Shown: piece by piece, positions 52,624-61,300 of the stretch
Layout: the number at the start of each line of letters is the position of its first letter
Position numbering within the stretch: position 1 is the stretch's first letter
Assembly: GCA_016708845.1 (NCBI GenBank)
Contig: JADJFB010000001.1
Coordinates: 1-64,000 of the forward strand
Length of the DNA: 64,000 nucleotides
Direction of reading: 5' to 3'
Source: Bacteroidota bacterium
GTDB taxonomy: Bacteria; Bacteroidota; Bacteroidia; B-17B0; Aurantibacillaceae
Made by a program: the position numbers and the translations under genes
The notes under the pieces: model-generated
What the model was told of the DNA's origin: nothing
The model's database searches: none
What the model saw: the letters and a program-made list of their open reading frames with translations, nothing else

Positions 52624-53292
52624 ATGAAGAATAAGAAACTCCTATTTTTTATTATCCTTTTATTCCCAGCGTTTCTTAAGCTTTTTTTAGAGTTCAGTAC
52701 CATTAATTCTAAAAAATTACCGCATTACGGGCCTAAACAATTATCAGGGAAAGACACTGTGTTTTATAAAGTGGGCTCAGAGTTTAAAAATTTACCCTTA
52801 GCTACTAGTAATCAAATTGGCTTACAAACATTAAATTTAGACACGGTTAATTACCCATTGTTTGCTGTGTGTTTCATTAAACAGAGTTATAAAAAAGATG
52901 ATTACAGAATGGCTGGACTAAGTGAATATGCTCAGTATAAAAAAGACAAAATAAAATTTATTCCCTTTGTCATTGTTACACCTTGTGACGGATTGAGCGA
53001 TACGAGTTGCTTAAGAGAGATGGAAAAATTATCGATTGGAAATCAAAATATTAAAAGTTTGTATTGGAATACATCGTCGTTTGATAGTTTAAATTATTCT
53101 TTCTTTAAAGAAAAACCTATTTATGTGGATTATAGTTTTTTTGTATTGGTTGATAAAAACCGCAACATTAGAGGCTATTACGATGGAAGATATATTGCAG
53201 AGATTAAAAGACTAACCGAAGAATATCAGCATTTAAGAATTAAAGAAGAAAAAGAAGGAATGGTTAGCGCTAATAAAATTGAAAGTAAATAA
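52624..53292 (+). CDS. SCO-like thioredoxin-fold protein without the CxxxC motif
   Basis: A 222-residue exported or membrane-anchored protein (N-terminal hydrophobic LLFFIILLFPAFLKLF). Its C-terminal half, especially FFVLVDKNRNIRGYYDGRYIAEIKRLTEEY, is closely related to the end of SCO1/SenC proteins such as the next gene (LIDAQKRIRGMYDGTDSVAVVKLI). The copper-binding CxxxC found in the neighbour is missing; only CDGLSDTSC contains Cys. It is probably a diverged paralog that has lost copper binding. It lies 2 nt before the SCO gene, so both are made together. Confidence 0.75.
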   Translation: MKNKKLLFFIILLFPAFLKLFLEFSTINSKKLPHYGPKQLSGKDTVFYKVGSEFKNLPLATSNQIGLQTLNLDTVNYPLFAVCFIKQSYKKDDYRMAGLSEYAQYKKDKIKFIPFVIVTPCDGLSDTSCLREMEKLSIGNQNIKSLYWNTSSFDSLNYSFFKEKPIYVDYSFFVLVDKNRNIRGYYDGRYIAEIKRLTEEYQHLRIKEEKEGMVSANKIESK

Positions 53293-53294
53293 AA

Positions 53295-54329
53295 ATGAAA
53301 ACGTATTTAAACATATTAATTCTTGCCACTATATTTTTTGGTTGTACTCCAAAACAAGAAACTAAAAAATTATTATTGCCAATTATTGGCGAGAAAAAAT
53401 TGGGTGGAGTAGAAGCTGAGGATACTATTTACCATACGGTTCAGCCATTTGCTTTTGTAAATCAGTATAACGATACAATTTCAGAAAAAACAATCAACAA
53501 CAAAATTTATGTGGCAGATTTTTTCTTCGCCACTTGCCAAAGTATTTGTCCTAAAATGAGTTCACAGTTAGTGCATGTACAAAATGCTTTTAAGGAAGAT
53601 AACAATGTGTTGATTTTATCTCATACGGTTAATCCATCTAACGACACAGTTGAGGTATTGAATGGTTACGCGCAAACCTATGGTGCCTTAAAAAATAAAT
53701 GGCATTTTTTAACAGGCAACAAAAAAGCAATTTATGATATGGCACGTTATAGCTATTTAGTAAATGCTTTAGAAGAAGATGGAAGTGAAGAAGGTTTTTT
53801 GCACAGCGAATTATTTATTTTAATAGATGCTCAAAAACGCATTCGTGGCATGTATGACGGAACGGATAGTGTAGCTGTTGTAAAGCTAATTTCGGATATT
53901 AAACTTTTTAAAACAAGAATAATGAAATTTAAGTTGTTTGTTATCTGTTATTTGATCACATCAACTTTGTTTGCTAAAAACAAATTAGCAATGGTTTATT
54001 ATTTAGATAGTTCAACAACCATTATTTATTCCGAAAACACTTTAGTGGATGACAAAAAACCAAATCCTATTTTTCAGTTATTTCATAAAAAACAAAAATT
54101 AAATAAACGCATTACATCTGCTGTATTGGCTTTTCCTTTTCCATTTGGTATGGTTGGCTTACACCGTATTTATTTAGGAACAAAGCCTCATGTGCCTGTT
54201 GCCTACATTGCTAGTTTGGGTGGCGTGTTTGGCATTTTACCATTCATTGATTTTTGTGCCATTACTTTTGGAAAAAATTTTGACACCTATCGCGATAACG
54301 GCAAGGTGTTTATGTGGGTGAAAGATTAA
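53295..54329 (+). CDS. SCO1/SenC copper protein joined to a TM2-domain protein
   Basis: Residues 1-209 form a SCO lipoprotein for copper delivery to cytochrome c oxidase CuA: lipobox FFGCTPK, CuA-type CxxxC in FFATCQSICPKM, and His in FLHSELFILID. From Met210 a second protein begins with its own signal-like sequence (MKFKLFVICYLITSTLFA) and a TM2 domain (FGMVGLHRIYLGTKPHVPVAYIAS). The joint contains a TAA in the next frame directly before that ATG, the TAATG overlap common in this genome. Removing one A from the run at 53910-53913 would separate the genes. So the fusion may be a one-base artefact. Confidence 0.8.
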   Translation: MKTYLNILILATIFFGCTPKQETKKLLLPIIGEKKLGGVEAEDTIYHTVQPFAFVNQYNDTISEKTINNKIYVADFFFATCQSICPKMSSQLVHVQNAFKEDNNVLILSHTVNPSNDTVEVLNGYAQTYGALKNKWHFLTGNKKAIYDMARYSYLVNALEEDGSEEGFLHSELFILIDAQKRIRGMYDGTDSVAVVKLISDIKLFKTRIMKFKLFVICYLITSTLFAKNKLAMVYYLDSSTTIIYSENTLVDDKKPNPIFQLFHKKQKLNKRITSAVLAFPFPFGMVGLHRIYLGTKPHVPVAYIASLGGVFGILPFIDFCAITFGKNFDTYRDNGKVFMWVKD

Positions 54330-55394
54330 TTATTCCTCTTCAAACTTATAAGAATACTTTCTCCATTTGTCAATCACCTGCTGCATATCATCGGGTAACT
54401 CACTATTAAAGAAAATAGGTTCTTTGGTAATAGGATGTGTAATGCCCAATGTTTTAGCATGTAAGGCGTGACGAGGTAAAATCTCGAAACAATTTTCAAT
54501 AAACTGTTTGTACTTATTACTTGATAATCCTTTTAAAATTCTATCGCCACCATATTCGTTGTCATTAAACAACGGATGACCTAAATGCCTCATGTGAATA
54601 CGAATTTGATGTGTGCGGCCTGTTTCCAGTTTACACTCAACAACGGTTACATAGCCAAAACGTTCTAATACTTTATAATGTGTAATCGCATGTTTGCCAT
54701 GATCGCTATCCGGAAAGCAAGCCATTACTTTTCTATTTTTTAAATCGCGAGCCACATTACAAGTAATGGTTCCTGAATCTTCTTTCACATCGCCCCAAAC
54801 AATAGCAATATATTTTCTATCGAGATTTCTATCAAAAAAATCTTTTGCTAAACGCGTCATCGCTAATTCTGTCTTAGCAACGATGATAATACCTGATGTG
54901 TTTTTATCAATACGATGCACTAAGCCTGGCCTATCGATAGATAAATTTTCAGTCAGTTGAGTTTTAGAAGTCGGTAAGTTTTTAAAACGATACGCTAAAG
55001 CGTTTACTAGTGTTCCTGAATAGTGTCCGAAAGCAGGATGCACAACCATGCCTGGCTCTTTATTTACGACACAGATATAATCATCTTCGTAAACGACGTT
55101 GATTGGAATATCTTCTGCCAATACTTCCACATCGCGCGGAGGTGTTGTCATTAAAACAGAAATCTCATCCAAAGGTTTTATTTTGTAGCTTGATTTAATG
55201 GGTTTGCCATTTACCAAAATACATTCTGCATCGCAAGCTTGTTGCAATTTTGTTCGGGTAGCATTTTGAATACGAATCATCAAAAACTTGTCAATTCGCA
55301 TCATTACTTGGCCTTTTTCAACCTTTATGTTGTGATGTTCGTAAAGCTCTTTTTCTTCTCCGCTTGAGTCAACTTCTTCTAAATCATCTATCAT
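54330..55394 (-). CDS. rluD: RluD-type RNA pseudouridine synthase
   Basis: A 354-residue enzyme converting uridine to pseudouridine in rRNA. The N-terminal S4 RNA-binding domain (about residues 30-85, MRIDKFLMIRIQNATRTKLQQA) leads into the catalytic domain, with the active Asp in LVHRIDKNTSGIIIVAKT and the conserved LETGRTHQIRIHMRHLGHPLFND. It lies at the end of a minus-strand run with the T9SS and PASTA genes, and its stop codon directly abuts that of the convergent plus-strand SCO gene. Target specificity is inferred from similarity to RluD. Confidence 0.93.
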   Translation of the reverse strand: MIDDLEEVDSSGEEKELYEHHNIKVEKGQVMMRIDKFLMIRIQNATRTKLQQACDAECILVNGKPIKSSYKIKPLDEISVLMTTPPRDVEVLAEDIPINVVYEDDYICVVNKEPGMVVHPAFGHYSGTLVNALAYRFKNLPTSKTQLTENLSIDRPGLVHRIDKNTSGIIIVAKTELAMTRLAKDFFDRNLDRKYIAIVWGDVKEDSGTITCNVARDLKNRKVMACFPDSDHGKHAITHYKVLERFGYVTVVECKLETGRTHQIRIHMRHLGHPLFNDNEYGGDRILKGLSSNKYKQFIENCFEILPRHALHAKTLGITHPITKEPIFFNSELPDDMQQVIDKWRKYSYKFEEE

Positions 55395-55395
55395 G

Positions 55396-57333
55396 TTATC
55401 TGGAAATTATTAGTTTTTGAGAACTAACGTTTAGGCTATTGCCTTTTAAGTGAATAAAATATAATCCGTTCGATAAATTACTGATATCGATTTGTTCGTT
55501 GCTTGTGATGCTTTTTGTAAATACGGTTTGTCCTAATGCTGTTGTAATTTCTAATTCACTAGGTTCCAATTGATTTCCAGGATAACTAACTGTTATCATA
55601 TCTTGCGCAGGATTGGGGAATATCTTTGCAAGATTGTTTTTTGTATGTTCTGCAACACCAATAATTATAGGAGGGTCTACACAACCCATCACTGGGTTAA
55701 TCATCAAAGAACCATTGATAGAAGATTGAGACCAACTTCCAGAAATATTATAATATAAGGAGTTTTTATGATTGGTGTTTCTATCAAAACCAATATTTAA
55801 TGGTTGATTGGTAGTTTGTTGAATGCCTATAAAATAAGAACCAACGCCCAAAGGCAAACATGATGTTAAAGAATAGGTTGGAATCATGTTATAACTACCC
55901 GATTCATACTCAGGATACATTAAACTATCTTTATAAATCACACTTCCAGGTGAGCCACCATTGTTGCTCCACACATTAATTCGGAAAGTAGAATTTAAAA
56001 TAAGCCCACCTTGAGTGATTGGATCAAAATATATACGAACCGATTTTAAGGTATCAGCTACATTTAACGTATAACGCAAGGCTATTTTGGCACCGTATGT
56101 ATTTAAGTAGTAGCCTTGTTCTGCGCTTCCATCATCATAGGCATAGTAGTTTGAAAAACGTTGAATGTGAACAACCGTATCATTATCATTTTTTACATCT
56201 GCTGGTGTTGTAAGACTGTGTTTAATAGTAAAATAAGTAGAGTCTGTAAATGGAGCTGTTGGAAACGGGGTTCCTGTTGGCGAAAAAATAGGACGTGCCG
56301 CACTGTTTGAACCCCCAGAGTAATAACCATTATTTTCAAATGGCAAAAATCCTGGGTTTGGAAAAGTACCGTAAACATCTGTAGGCACAAGAATTTGAGA
56401 AGGACCTTGCGTTATCGTATAATTATAAACCGAAAATTTTGCGATGTTAAAATTGTTTCTGAGAAAATTTGTAAAACCTGTTGCTAACTCTAATGATTGG
56501 TTATATTGGCGATAAGGAATGACGGAATAATTTTTTAAAAAAGAGCTTGGTTTGTAAGCAAACGAAGCATCATTTAGTAAAGTATCATCATAATAATATT
56601 GGTCTTTAACTTGTATATAATCAATATTCCAATGATCTAAACTACCGCTTGTTGTTCCTTTGTTTCTAAATCTAAATTGAAAGCCATCGTGAAAATAAGC
56701 AGTATCAACAATTCCAATTTTTACTCTATAAAAGTTAGTATCTGTAGCGCTTGGGTTGTAGCCAGCTTTACCCCAAACTTTCATCCATTGATTTAATTTT
56801 GGTTTAAAAAAATCTAAACATAGTGAATCATTTGGCTCAGGAGCTTCTCCAAAACCTTCGGCTTGATAATAAAAGGTTAAAGCAATACTATCGCTAGGGC
56901 TATACTTTTTATATACTAAGGGATTAGCAGTAGGAATAGAATCTAAATGAATAGACTTCGATTTTAATGTATCGGCTGATGCAGAAACATTAACCGCAGC
57001 GTTTAAATTATAAGGATAGCCTTTTTTGTTTAAACCATCAAATGTAGCAACGCCTAATGATATGGGGGCAATTGCAAAGCCACTATTCACATACACATTT
57101 GAATCTACCCAATTGTTGACAGATGGATAAGGAGATTTATAGGAGTAAGAAAAATCATCAAAAAAAGGTAAATAGATAGAAGTAGTAGTTGCTACTTTTT
57201 TTACAGTAGAATTAGTAGTTATTGTTTTTGGCAAATTGCCATTGCCGCCCAAAGGGCGTAATTGCTCCTGAGCATAATGGTTAATGCTTATCAATAATGC
57301 GATTAGTATTACAGTATATTTATAAAACTTCAT
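55396..57333 (-). CDS. large T9SS type A secreted protein of unknown function
   Basis: A 645-residue protein with a signal peptide (LLISINHYAQ). The body is beta-rich with no catalytic motif I recognise; short features such as PYPSVNNWVDSNVYV and FYFQAEG-like strands suggest adhesin or carbohydrate-binding type folds. The C-terminus is a clear T9SS type A sorting domain (AKIFPNPAQDMITVSYPG, GLYFIHLKG, QKLIISR), so the protein should be exported through the outer membrane and probably surface-attached. It lies between the PASTA gene and rluD. Confidence 0.85.
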   Translation of the reverse strand: MKFYKYTVILIALLISINHYAQEQLRPLGGNGNLPKTITTNSTVKKVATTTSIYLPFFDDFSYSYKSPYPSVNNWVDSNVYVNSGFAIAPISLGVATFDGLNKKGYPYNLNAAVNVSASADTLKSKSIHLDSIPTANPLVYKKYSPSDSIALTFYYQAEGFGEAPEPNDSLCLDFFKPKLNQWMKVWGKAGYNPSATDTNFYRVKIGIVDTAYFHDGFQFRFRNKGTTSGSLDHWNIDYIQVKDQYYYDDTLLNDASFAYKPSSFLKNYSVIPYRQYNQSLELATGFTNFLRNNFNIAKFSVYNYTITQGPSQILVPTDVYGTFPNPGFLPFENNGYYSGGSNSAARPIFSPTGTPFPTAPFTDSTYFTIKHSLTTPADVKNDNDTVVHIQRFSNYYAYDDGSAEQGYYLNTYGAKIALRYTLNVADTLKSVRIYFDPITQGGLILNSTFRINVWSNNGGSPGSVIYKDSLMYPEYESGSYNMIPTYSLTSCLPLGVGSYFIGIQQTTNQPLNIGFDRNTNHKNSLYYNISGSWSQSSINGSLMINPVMGCVDPPIIIGVAEHTKNNLAKIFPNPAQDMITVSYPGNQLEPSELEITTALGQTVFTKSITSNEQIDISNLSNGLYFIHLKGNSLNVSSQKLIISR

Positions 57334-57345
57334 TCTTTTATAATT

Positions 57346-57954
57346 TTATTCTTCATCTTCAGGATCTGCTACAGTGGTTGAGTCTGTTGACATTGCTGAG
57401 TAATCTTCTTCTTTTTTTCCTACAGATAAATCTATTTTACTTCCTTTTTTAATGGCATCACCTGGCATAATTTCTTTACCATTAAAATATTGTTTTAGCA
57501 CGCAGCCTTTGCAATCGCCTGCAATTTCTGTTATTTTCCCCACTTTAAGGCCATAACTTTCAATCATAAACACAGCTTGCCGAGTGCTTCTATCTACTAA
57601 TTTTGGCATAGCCATTTGTGGCGCTTGCGTACTAGTAACGTATAAATAGATAATTCTATTGTGTTTTACCATCGATTTTGCCTCTGGATCTTGTTTAATA
57701 ACAATACCTGGCTTTTCTTCTGGACTGTAAACACTATCAATAATGGTATAACCTACGTTTTTATCTTTTACAAAATTATCTAATTCAGCAATGGCTTTTC
57801 CTTTAAAATCAGGCACTTCTGCTGTTTCGCCATGGTGGGTATATACCCCTAATAATTTAAATAAAGCCCATAAAACTATAACCAAACTAACCGTTGCTAA
57901 AGCTAGATGCTTAAAAAATGTTTTTGATTTTAGGTAGCTAAATAAATCCTTCAT
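57346..57954 (-). CDS. PASTA domain membrane protein
   Basis: A 202-residue protein with an N-terminal transmembrane helix (LALATVSLVIVLWALFKLLG) and two PASTA domains: EVPDFKGKAIAELDNFV...VIKQDPEAKSMVKHNRIIYLYVT (about residues 40-105) and MPKLVDRSTRQAVFMIESYGLKVGKIT...GDAIKKGSKIDLSVGK (about 115-180). PASTA modules bind peptidoglycan-like ligands. The C-terminus is acidic. No kinase domain is present. It heads the PASTA-T9SS-rluD run and shares its upstream region with the divergent HU gene. Confidence 0.88.
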   Translation of the reverse strand: MKDLFSYLKSKTFFKHLALATVSLVIVLWALFKLLGVYTHHGETAEVPDFKGKAIAELDNFVKDKNVGYTIIDSVYSPEEKPGIVIKQDPEAKSMVKHNRIIYLYVTSTQAPQMAMPKLVDRSTRQAVFMIESYGLKVGKITEIAGDCKGCVLKQYFNGKEIMPGDAIKKGSKIDLSVGKKEEDYSAMSTDSTTVADPEDEE

Positions 57955-58115
57955 AATGATACAGAGTGCTAATATACTTAATAAATAGAGAAAATACCGC
58001 CAATATGGCTCGGATTTACTCTAAATATTGCTAAAACAATCGCTTTTTATAAATAGCTTAGTTTATGAAAAAACTTAAGCTCATGAGAAATTTTTCAAAA
58101 AAATAGTTCTAAATT

Positions 58116-58144
58116 TTTGATTTACAATAAAAAGCATATCTTTG
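58116..58144 (+). promoter_or_regulatory. promoter of the HU-TPR genes (TTTG-N17-TATCTTTG)
   Basis: TTTG at 58116-58119 and TATCTTTG at 58137-58144 are separated by 17 nt, a good fit to the Bacteroidota primary sigma factor consensus (-33 TTTG, -7 TAnnTTTG). Transcription would begin around 58150, leaving a leader of about 40 nt before the HU start at 58191. Confidence 0.7.
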
Positions 58145-58190
58145 CAGCCCGATTTTTAATTTTAAATCGTTGATTATAAATATTTTGTAA

Positions 58191-58508
58191 ATGACTAAAG
58201 CAGACATAGTAAACGAAATTTCAGAAAAGACAGGCATCGAAAAGATAGTTGTGCAAACAACCGTGGAAGCATTCATGAAATCGATTCGCACCTCAATGAC
58301 TGAAGGAAAAAACGTGTATTTGCGTGGTTTTGGTACTTTTGTGGTTAAAAAGCGTGCTGAAAAAGTGGGACGTAATATTTCAAAAAACACAACAGTAATT
58401 ATTCCAGCACATTTTATTCCGGCATTTAAACCAGCTAAAACTTTTAGCGAAAGAGTAAAACGTAATGTAAAAGTTGCGGAACCATTAGATAACAAACAAG
58501 TTGAATAA
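58191..58508 (+). CDS. HU/IHF family DNA-binding protein
   Basis: A 105-residue histone-like protein that bends and compacts DNA as a dimer. It begins MTKADIVNEISEKTGIEKIVVQTTVEAFM and has the central beta-arm signature GKNVYLRGFGTFVVKKRAEKVGRN, then IPAHFIPAFKPAK at the arm. A C-terminal extension of about 15 residues (VKVAEPLDNKQVE) exceeds the usual 90-residue core. Its stop overlaps the TPR gene start by one base. Confidence 0.92.
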   Translation: MTKADIVNEISEKTGIEKIVVQTTVEAFMKSIRTSMTEGKNVYLRGFGTFVVKKRAEKVGRNISKNTTVIIPAHFIPAFKPAKTFSERVKRNVKVAEPLDNKQVE

Positions 58509-59338
58509 TGACAACAATAAGTAAAACACAGATTGGGTTATTAATAACGGCTGTTGTTTTATTCGTTCTTTTATTTCTTGCACCAAAAACACACACAGGT
58601 AAATTAGAAACCAAAGTGGATAAAAAGGAAACTATGGAAGTAGTTAGCCTTGAAACATTTATCACCATGGCTACTAAATCACTAAAACCAGAAGAAAAAA
58701 CGACTTATGACGCTTTAGTTAATACAGCTAAAAATTCAAAAGTTGATACTGCTTTTGTTCCTGTTGTGCAATTTTGGGATAAACAAAAAAGACCAGATTT
58801 TGCGGCTTATTTTGTAGAACAAATTGCTGAAAGAAGTCAAACTTCTTTAGCTTATAATAAAGCGGGCGATCGTTATTATTATTCTGTTCGTTTTACAAAA
58901 GATGAAAACGAAATTCCTGCTTTATATCAAAGTGCGATGCGTTGTTATCAAAAAGCAGTAGATAAAGATGCTAAAAACGTGGATGCTAAAATTCAATTAG
59001 CAGCTTGTTTTGTTGAGGAGGGTAAAGATCCGATGAAAGGAATTGGCATGTTACGCGAAGTTGAAAAAACGGACAGTAATAATGTGAAATTACAATTGAC
59101 GTTTGCTTTTTTCTCTGTAAAATCTCAGCAATGGGATAAAGCGATAAAGCGTTTTAATAAAGTGTTAGAAATTGATCCTTTATATATTGAAGCGTATTTG
59201 CATTTAGCAGATGCTTATGAGCAACAAGGTCAAACAAACAAAACAATTGAAATGCTTCAAAAATATGCCAGTCTAACAGAAGATGCGATGGCAAAACAAG
59301 AAGTACTAAAATATATTGAACAATTAAAAAGTAAATAA
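58508..59338 (+). CDS. tetratricopeptide repeat membrane protein
   Basis: A 276-residue protein with one N-terminal transmembrane helix (ISKTQIGLLITAVVLFVLLFL) and a helical TPR-type body; repeats are seen near residues 105-140, 145-180 and 205-245 (YYSVRFTKDENEIPALYQSAMRCYQKAVD; WDKAIKRFNKVLEIDPLYIEAYLHLADAYEQQG). TPRs mediate protein-protein contacts. It is translationally coupled to HU and is followed by the small basic gene and RNase G. The same HU-TPR-RNase G order is familiar in Bacteroidota, but the role is not known. Confidence 0.8.
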   Translation: MTTISKTQIGLLITAVVLFVLLFLAPKTHTGKLETKVDKKETMEVVSLETFITMATKSLKPEEKTTYDALVNTAKNSKVDTAFVPVVQFWDKQKRPDFAAYFVEQIAERSQTSLAYNKAGDRYYYSVRFTKDENEIPALYQSAMRCYQKAVDKDAKNVDAKIQLAACFVEEGKDPMKGIGMLREVEKTDSNNVKLQLTFAFFSVKSQQWDKAIKRFNKVLEIDPLYIEAYLHLADAYEQQGQTNKTIEMLQKYASLTEDAMAKQEVLKYIEQLKSK

Positions 59339-59377
59339 ATAATTAACCTAATATAAATTTTTTAAAACCTAAGGATT

Positions 59378-59467
59378 ATGCCAAGCGGAAAGAAAAGAAA
59401 AAGACATAAGATGGCTACTCACAAACGTAAAAAACGTTTGAGAAAGAACCGTCATAAGAAAAAATAA
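59378..59467 (+). CDS. 29-residue extremely basic protein (possible Bacteroidota ribosomal protein)
   Basis: Too short for usual gene calls. The ATG at 59378 opens a 29-residue frame, MPSGKKRKRHKMATHKRKKR then LRKNRHKKK, ending at 59465-59467. About two thirds of residues are Lys, Arg or His, so it must bind nucleic acid. Its position, 39 nt after the TPR gene and 162 nt before RNase G, and its sequence feel familiar from other Bacteroidota, where a small basic gene sits in this place. A small ribosomal protein particular to the phylum is the best guess; I cannot confirm which one. Confidence 0.75.
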   Translation: MPSGKKRKRHKMATHKRKKRLRKNRHKKK

Positions 59468-59503
59468 TTAGCCTAGCTAATTAGATTTTCTAGTTAAGAT
59501 TAC

Positions 59504-59541
59504 ACACAAACGGAAAGCCAATATGTGCTTACCGTTTGTGT
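59504..59541 (+). terminator. inverted repeat between the basic protein gene and RNase G
   Basis: ACACAAACGG (59504-59513) and CCGTTTGTGT (59532-59541) form a perfect 10-bp stem. It is 36 nt after the small gene's stop. The trailing T-run is weak, so it could also be an attenuator or processing site ahead of the RNase gene. Confidence 0.5.
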
Positions 59542-59629
59542 TATTTGTGTATGTTATTGTTTGCTAAAACTTTAATCGGTTTGTTGTGCAGTCAATAACG
59601 TTATTATATATAAATTAAAACTATTTAAA

Positions 59630-61009
59630 GTGAACGTAGAACTAGTAATAAATTCTACGCCTAACGAAGTTGTTATAGGGCTATTAAACGATAAACGTTT
59701 GATAGAACTGCATAAAGAAAAAAATAACATTAAATTTTCGGTAGGCGATATCTACCTAGGTAAAGTTAAAAAGGTAATGACCGGACTTAACGCAGCCTTT
59801 GTAGATGTAGGATACGAGAAGGATGCATTTTTGCATTATTTAGATTTGGGCCCTCAAGCCAATTCGTTGATGAAATACGTTGATGCTGTGCGTTCTGGTA
59901 AACAGAATGTAAGTAACTTAATGTACTTTAAAAATGAAGGTGACATCAATAAAGATGGAAAAATTAATGAGGCCGTAAAATCGGGGCAATACATTTTAGT
60001 ACAAGTTGCTAAAGAACCTATTTCTTCAAAAGGCCCAAGAGTTACCACAGAAATTTCGATTGCAGGACGATACATTGTATTGATTCCGTTTTCTGATAAA
60101 ATCTCCGTGTCTTCAAAAATTAGAAGCAGCGAAGAAAAAAGCAGATTAAAAGCATTGATGCAAAGCATCAAACCAAAAAACTTTGGAGTTATTATCAGAA
60201 CAGTTGCCGAAGGAAAATCGGTTTCTGATATCGAAGGTGATGTAGCAGATTTAGTAAGTAAATGGGACGAATGTTTTAAAGCGTTGCAAACTGCTGAACC
60301 GCCATTTAAATTATTAGGAGAAGTTGATAGAACCAATGCTATTTTAAGAGATTTTTTAAACGCATCATTTAACGCGATTCATGTAAATAGCGAAGTAGTG
60401 TATGATGATTTGAAATCTTACATTAAAACTATCTCTCCCGATAAAGTTGATATTTTAAAACACTATACAGGTAAGGTTCCTATTTTTGATAATTTTGGAA
60501 TTGATCGTCAAATTAAATCATTGTTTGGCAAATCCGTTTTTATGAAAAGCGGTGCTTACTTAGTAGTAGAACATACCGAAGCTTTACATGTATTTGATGT
60601 TAATAGTGGAAACCGTGCTAAGAGTGATAAATCGCAAGAAGAAAATGCGCTTGAAGTAAACTTAGAAGCAGCGGTTGAGGTTGCTCGCCAACTACGTTTG
60701 CGTGATATGGGTGGTATTATTGTGATTGATTTTATTGACTTACACAATCCTGAAAACAGAAAACTTTTGTTTGATAAGTTGAAGGAAGAAATGAAGTCGG
60801 ATAGAGCACGACACAATATTTTACCTCCAAGTAAATTTGGTTTAATTCAAATTACTCGTCAGCGTTTACGTCCTGAAGTAAATGTAGAAGTATTAGAAAC
60901 TTGCCCAAGCTGTAATGGTAGCGGTAAAGTGCAACCAAGTATTTTATTTGTTGAGCAAATTGAAAACGCTTTGCGTTTTATTATTAAAGAACAATCTGCA
61001 AAAATATAA
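59630..61009 (+). CDS. rng: ribonuclease E/G (RNase G)
   Basis: A single-strand-specific endoribonuclease for rRNA maturation and mRNA decay. It starts at GTG 59630 (MNVELVINSTPNEVVIGLL). The S1-like RNA-binding part contains GDIYLGKVKKVMTGLNAAFVDVG; the catalytic Mg-binding residues are in FDVNSGNR and GGIIVIDFIDL; the zinc-link is CPSCNGSGK. This frame stops at 61009, but the following 176 bases encode the expected C-terminal domain in another frame (see 61010-61185), so the true protein is about 518 residues and this stop is caused by a missing A. Confidence 0.93.
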   Translation: MNVELVINSTPNEVVIGLLNDKRLIELHKEKNNIKFSVGDIYLGKVKKVMTGLNAAFVDVGYEKDAFLHYLDLGPQANSLMKYVDAVRSGKQNVSNLMYFKNEGDINKDGKINEAVKSGQYILVQVAKEPISSKGPRVTTEISIAGRYIVLIPFSDKISVSSKIRSSEEKSRLKALMQSIKPKNFGVIIRTVAEGKSVSDIEGDVADLVSKWDECFKALQTAEPPFKLLGEVDRTNAILRDFLNASFNAIHVNSEVVYDDLKSYIKTISPDKVDILKHYTGKVPIFDNFGIDRQIKSLFGKSVFMKSGAYLVVEHTEALHVFDVNSGNRAKSDKSQEENALEVNLEAAVEVARQLRLRDMGGIIVIDFIDLHNPENRKLLFDKLKEEMKSDRARHNILPPSKFGLIQITRQRLRPEVNVEVLETCPSCNGSGKVQPSILFVEQIENALRFIIKEQSAKI

Positions 61010-61185
61010 CGCTTTGTGTACATCCATATATTGAAGGATATTTAAAACAAGGTGGTTTTTTAAGAAGCAAACAATGGAAATGGTATTTCGAACATAAGCA
61101 ATGGGTAAAGGTTATCAAATCTGATAGTTACTCGTTTATGGAATATCACTTTTTAAATAAAGATTTAGATGAGATAGTGATTTAA
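61010..61185 (+). other. out-of-frame C-terminal part of RNase G
   Basis: Adding one A to the five-A run at 61000-61004 continues rng as KNITLCVHPYIEGYLKQGG, FLRSKQWKWYFEHKQWVKV and ...NKDLDEIVI, stopping at 61183-61185. HPYIEGYLKQGGF with the trailing basic part matches the normal RNase G C-terminus. This shows that rng is longer than the open frame suggests. Confidence 0.82.
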
Positions 61186-61199
61186 TTATTTTCTCAGAA

Positions 61200-61237
61200 C
61201 AAAAATCCCTGTATTAATTGATACAGGGATTTTTTTA
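61200..61237 (+). terminator. hairpin terminator after RNase G
   Basis: AAAAATCCCTGTAT (61201-61214) pairs with ATACAGGGATTTTT (61221-61234), a perfect 14-bp stem with a 6-nt loop and a long T-run. It lies 15 nt after the restored rng stop at 61185, supporting the longer RNase G. Confidence 0.9.
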
Positions 61238-61253
61238 TGACACATCTTCAATA

Positions 61254-61284
61254 AAAAAAGCCTCGCAGATTGCGAGGCTTTTTT
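61254..61284 (-). terminator. hairpin terminator after the PKD/T9SS gene
   Basis: AAAAAAGCCTCGCA (61254-61267) pairs with TGCGAGGCTTTTTT (61271-61284), a perfect 14-bp stem with a 3-nt loop. It is 17 nt past the stop of the minus-strand gene at 61301. Confidence 0.9.
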
Positions 61285-61300
61285 CTAACTAAACTAAATT

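Noticed and set aside
59854..60336. Minus-strand open frame of 160 codons inside rng
   Set aside because: It is the reverse strand of a conserved RNase G coding region, with low-complexity Ser/Leu/Thr content and no start context.
61000..61185. Programmed frameshifting in rng
   Set aside because: The run is only five A bases, no slippery heptamer or downstream pseudoknot is evident, and similar shifts occur in unrelated genes of this window.
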